Positions 5,732 to 6,465 of a DNA stretch of 6,465 bases are shown here, piece by piece (position 1 is the stretch's first letter; each line of letters begins with the position of its first letter). The DNA is from an uncultured Chloroflexota bacterium (GTDB taxonomy: Bacteria; Chloroflexota; Dehalococcoidia; SM23-28-2; RBG-16-64-32): the NCBI GenBank assembly GCA_913056415.1, contig CAJXNA010000124.1:1-6465 (forward strand). The letters run 5' to 3'. The position numbers were made by a program, and so were the translations under genes. The notes beneath the pieces were generated by a model. It did no database searches and had not been told where the DNA came from. It worked only from the letters and a program-made list of their open reading frames with translations.

Positions 5732-6355
5732 GTGAAGCTCGTAATCGTCGACTATGGGGCCGGTAACCTGCGCAGCGTTGCCCGCGCCGTCACGCACGTG
5801 GGCGGCCAGCCGCTGATCACCTCCAGCGGCCGCGACGTGGAGCGGGCCGAAGCGCTGATCGTGCCGGGCGTAGGCGCGGCCGCCGATACGATGCGCAACC
5901 TGAAGCGGCACGCCCTGGTCGACCCCATTCGCGAGTATATCGCCGGCGGGCGGCCGTTCCTGGGCGTGTGCATGGGCCAGCAGGCTCTGTTCGACGTGAG
6001 CGAGGAGGGTGGCGAGCACCCCTGCCTGGGCGTGCTGCCCGGTCGTGTGGTCCGCCTGCCGGATGGGTTGAAGGTGCCTCACATGGGCTGGAACCAGGTG
6101 CGTATCGTTCGTCCTCACCCGATATTCGATGGCATTCCTGACGGGTCGAACTTCTACTTCGTGCACTCCTACTATCCGCGGCCGGACGACGCCGAAACCG
6201 TCATCGGGGAGACGGAGTACGGCGTGACGTTCCCCTCCGTAGTCGGCCGCGACAACGTGGTGGCGACCCAGTTTCACCCGGAGAAGAGCGGCGACATGGG
6301 GCTGCGCATGTACGAGAATTTCTTGCGCATAGCGGCCGGCGCGGTGGCCCGCTGA
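5732..6355 (+). CDS. hisH: Imidazole glycerol phosphate synthase glutaminase subunit HisH
   Basis: HisH is the class I glutamine amidotransferase that hydrolyses glutamine and passes ammonia to HisF, which forms imidazole glycerol phosphate and AICAR in histidine synthesis. The 207 residues match the usual length. MKLVIVDYGAGNLRSV (1-16) is the family N-terminus, and PGVG (45-48) forms the oxyanion strand. GVCMGQQALF (78-87) holds the nucleophile Cys80. HMGWN (117-121) and YFVHSYY (142-148) are HisH-specific. TQFHPEKSG (179-187) gives the catalytic His182 and Glu184. The catalytic triad is complete. The start is GTG at 5732, the first residue of the conserved N-terminus, with no ribosome site upstream. 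hisA follows 28 bp later, the usual order. The upstream neighbour is a GNAT gene rather than hisB, so the his genes here are a partial or divided cluster. Confidence 0.97.
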   Translation: MKLVIVDYGAGNLRSVARAVTHVGGQPLITSSGRDVERAEALIVPGVGAAADTMRNLKRHALVDPIREYIAGGRPFLGVCMGQQALFDVSEEGGEHPCLGVLPGRVVRLPDGLKVPHMGWNQVRIVRPHPIFDGIPDGSNFYFVHSYYPRPDDAETVIGETEYGVTFPSVVGRDNVVATQFHPEKSGDMGLRMYENFLRIAAGAVAR

Positions 6356-6357
6356 GG

Positions 6358-6380
6358 GGCCTCCGCAAGCTTGAGAGGCC
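6358..6380 (+). promoter_or_regulatory. Hairpin covering the hisA ribosome binding site
   Basis: GGCCTC (6358-6363) is perfectly complementary to GAGGCC (6375-6380), with an 11-nt loop, all inside the 28-bp hisH-hisA gap. The right arm contains the GAGG part of the hisA Shine-Dalgarno (AGAGG, 6374-6378, 5 nt before ATG). If it folds, the hairpin would hide the site unless ribosomes finishing hisH open it. That would couple HisA output to HisH; this is inference. Confidence 0.4.
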
Positions 6381-6383
6381 ACG

Positions 6384-6465
6384 ATGGAGATCATTCCAGC
6401 TATCGACATACGAGGCGGGCGCTGCGTGCGGCTGGTGCAGGGTGACTACGACCGCGAGACCGTGT
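6384..6465 (+). CDS. hisA: HisA, phosphoribosylformimino-AICAR-phosphate isomerase, N-terminal part
   Basis: Only 27 codons are present before the right edge. The translation begins MEIIPAIDIRGGRCVRLVQG and continues with DYDRETV. This is the highly conserved start of HisA, a TIM-barrel isomerase that opens the ribose of ProFAR to give PRFAR, the substrate of the HisH-HisF synthase. The aspartate in PAID (residue 8) is the catalytic base position in the family. HisF begins differently (usually with a K-R-I-I-P-C-L-D type motif), so the paralogue is excluded. ATG has AGAGG 5 nt upstream. The gene directly follows hisH in the standard hisH-hisA(-hisF) order and would share its transcript. Confidence 0.95.
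   Translation, partial: MEIIPAIDIRGGRCVRLVQGDYDRETV

Noticed and set aside
5570..6409. Minus-strand 279-codon open frame opposite hisH and the GNAT gene end
   Set aside because: It overlaps two convincing genes and the hisA start. Its translation (many His, Ala and Arg) shows no domain, and such shadows are common in GC-rich DNA.

Overview
The window is about 6.5 kb of GC-rich, gene-dense bacterial chromosome made of conserved housekeeping genes. There is no sign of an insertion sequence, phage, CRISPR array, tRNA or rRNA. Several things hint at a high-GC lineage such as Chloroflexota, with Actinobacteria-like regulation: the GC content, GTG/TTG starts, weak or missing Shine-Dalgarno sites on some genes, a probable leaderless mRNA, and a nuclease with a C-terminal sunset-like module. 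This placement is an inference with low confidence.

Left part, minus strand (1-5069). Read in the direction of transcription, the order is ligA (NAD-dependent DNA ligase), a lipoprotein staphylococcal-type nuclease starting 5 bp after ligA, then mreB, mreC and the start of mreD (cut by the left edge). ligA and the nuclease look like one transcript. The mre genes have their own promoter at about 2153-2182, with a perfect TATAAT, so mreBCD is a separate operon. MreB filaments together with the membrane proteins MreC and MreD direct lateral cell-wall synthesis, which implies a rod-shaped cell.

Centre (5070-5184). This is a divergent intergenic region between ligA (minus) and a GNAT acetyltransferase (plus). 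It holds the most unusual signal in the window: four GTAAC-like units spaced exactly 11 bp apart, next to a 12-bp palindrome. The pattern is typical of sites bound by OmpR/PhoB-family regulators and resembles the actinobacterial GlnR box.

Right part, plus strand (5185-6465). A phosphinothricin-acetyltransferase-like GNAT gene is followed 25 bp later by hisH and then the start of hisA (cut by the right edge). HisH is the glutaminase half of imidazole glycerol phosphate synthase, and HisA makes its substrate, so this is part of a histidine operon. hisH has no ribosome binding site but has an extended -10 element placed so that transcription would begin at its GTG codon.

No wholly new biological system is evident. 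The points worth following up are regulatory: the 11-bp repeat array, the leaderless hisH, and the overlap of terminator and promoter in front of mreB. The ligA-linked secreted nuclease is also of interest.
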